Assembly (NCBI RefSeq): GCF_900143515.1
Contig: NZ_FSQT01000002.1
Location: 1,241,501-1,305,500 of the forward strand
DNA length: 64,000 nucleotides
Origin: Micromonospora cremea
GTDB taxonomy: Bacteria; Actinomycetota; Actinomycetes; Mycobacteriales; Micromonosporaceae
Direction of reading: 5' to 3'
Shown here: one piece after another, positions 63,249 through 64,000 of the stretch
How positions within the stretch are numbered: position 1 is the stretch's first letter
How the letters are laid out: each line of letters starts with the position of its first letter
Notes under the pieces: generated by a model
Told to the model about the DNA's origin: nothing
The model's database searches: none
Seen by the model: the letters and a program-made list of their open reading frames with translations, nothing else
Position numbers and translations under genes: made by a program

Positions 63249-63312
63249 CGGCCAGCCGAGTTGGGCCGACCCGTGCGTGATCAGCGGTCCCGGCAGCACA
63301 GCGGTAAGGCCG

Positions 63313-64000
63313 TCAGCGAGACCGGCCCGACGCGGCACGTTGTTCGACGACTGCCAGCACCACCCAGGCCGCCGCAGTGAGCCACACCGCCACCAGCGGC
63401 GGCAGTCCCCCCAGCGCGACCACCAGCGCGACGAGTCCCACCCCGGCCTGAGCCAGCGCCACCGGGCGGCCGACCGACAGGCTGATTCCCCGGTAGATGA
63501 TGACGCAGCCGACGATCATGGCCAGCTGACTGCCGCCCAGCAGCCGCCCCGCCACGTCATGTCCGGGCCCTCGGTGGGCCGCCTCCTCCGCCGCCAGTTC
63601 GACGGCGACACCGGCGGTCACGATCGCCGCGTAGACCAGCAGGTGACCGTACGCGTAGAAGTAGCTTCGGACCACCGCCTGCCGCCCGGCGCGCAGCACC
63701 CTGTTTCCCGCCTCGCTGTCGAAGGTGGCGATGAAATACACCCACCACACCCCGCTGGCGATGACGAAACCGCCGATCCCGATCGCCACCGAGACACCCC
63801 GCCACCCCGTGGCGTCGATCCCGTTGGCGACCGCCAGGACCGCCTCACCCAGCACGACGATGGTGAAGAGACCGAACCGCTCGGGCATGTGGGACTTCTG
63901 CGTCGGCGCCCGGCGCACCACGGCGTAGGCCAGTGGCCCGGCGATCGCGGCGTTGACGACGAGTGCGACGCCCCAGATGCCGTACTGCACGGGTGGGGAC
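63313..64000 (-). CDS. Low temperature requirement A (LtrA) membrane protein, 5' end outside window
   Basis: The frame is open to the window edge, so about the first 150 residues of a normal 380-400-aa protein are missing; 229 residues are seen. HMPERFGLFTIVVLGEAVLA is the family signature, a His-x-Pro-Glu-Arg-Phe-Gly segment ahead of a membrane helix. RSYFYAYGHLLVYAAIVTAG and QLAMIVGCVIIYRGISLSVG mark further helices, five or six in all. LtrA proteins are conserved membrane proteins of unknown biochemistry, named for cold growth in Listeria. Convergent with the SDR. Confidence 0.88.
   Translation of the reverse strand, partial: SPPVQYGIWGVALVVNAAIAGPLAYAVVRRAPTQKSHMPERFGLFTIVVLGEAVLAVANGIDATGWRGVSVAIGIGGFVIASGVWWVYFIATFDSEAGNRVLRAGRQAVVRSYFYAYGHLLVYAAIVTAGVAVELAAEEAAHRGPGHDVAGRLLGGSQLAMIVGCVIIYRGISLSVGRPVALAQAGVGLVALVVALGGLPPLVAVWLTAAAWVVLAVVEQRAASGRSR

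Overview
The window is a 64-kb piece of chromosome from a high-GC actinomycete, most likely Micromonosporaceae (Micromonospora-like). The evidence is the GC-rich codon use, the many GTG starts, the WhiB and BldM-like regulators, the AroQ-delta chorismate mutase, and two blocks whose gene order I recall from Mycobacterium tuberculosis. Block one is purH-purN-perM-sucD-sucC-M23 peptidase-pcrA-chorismate mutase. Block two is choD-like oxidase-guaB3-guaB-DUF5319-whiB. I see no insertion sequence, prophage, CRISPR array, tRNA or rRNA.

Layout. 1-3 kb: a glycosyltransferase cut by the window edge and an APS kinase carrying a decayed ATP-sulfurylase domain. 3-5 kb: a DeoR regulator overlapping galT. 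5-10 kb: core metabolism (icd, a metallo-beta-lactamase-fold hydrolase, mdh, folD). 10-15.8 kb: a five-gene oligopeptide/dipeptide ABC operon. 15.9-24.5 kb: purH-purN, small membrane proteins, perM, a GNAT enzyme, sucCD and a lone B12-binding domain. 25-30 kb: two M23 peptidases, pcrA, and chorismate mutase behind a leader-peptide attenuator. 30-36 kb: a second, paralogous peptide ABC operon on the minus strand. 36-42 kb: a PIG-L deacetylase and a LiaRSF-like envelope-stress cluster built on PspC domains. 42-44 kb: phosphatidylserine decarboxylase and synthase, convergent. 44.5-46.5 kb: two paralogous double-NUDIX proteins. 46.6-50.3 kb: a small PspC protein, guaA and a ChoD-like oxidase. 50.5-56 kb: an LCP protein, two tandem M1 lipoprotein peptidases and a Tat-exported TIM-barrel protein. 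56-61 kb: guaB3, guaB, DUF5319, a BldM-like regulator and a WhiB protein. 61-64 kb: a LysR/SDR pair with a candidate operator, and a truncated LtrA.

How the genes work together. Purine synthesis is well represented (purH, purN, guaA, guaB, guaB3), as is the TCA cycle (icd, mdh, sucCD). Two peptide-import operons, two M1 lipoprotein aminopeptidases and two M23 peptidases suggest investment in extracellular peptide and peptidoglycan turnover. The PspC/Lia genes, the LCP protein and the phospholipid genes concern the envelope.

The most interesting signals are in non-coding DNA. (1) A 27-codon leader with four Tyr codons and one Phe codon in a row precedes a terminator and an alternative antiterminator, upstream of chorismate mutase. 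(2) A family of intergenic inverted repeats follows the plan GATC-N6-TTATYGC ... GCAAYAA-N6'-GATC, with N6 differing between copies while remaining complementary within each copy. (3) Both peptide-transporter operons carry a perfect hairpin right after the binding-protein gene.
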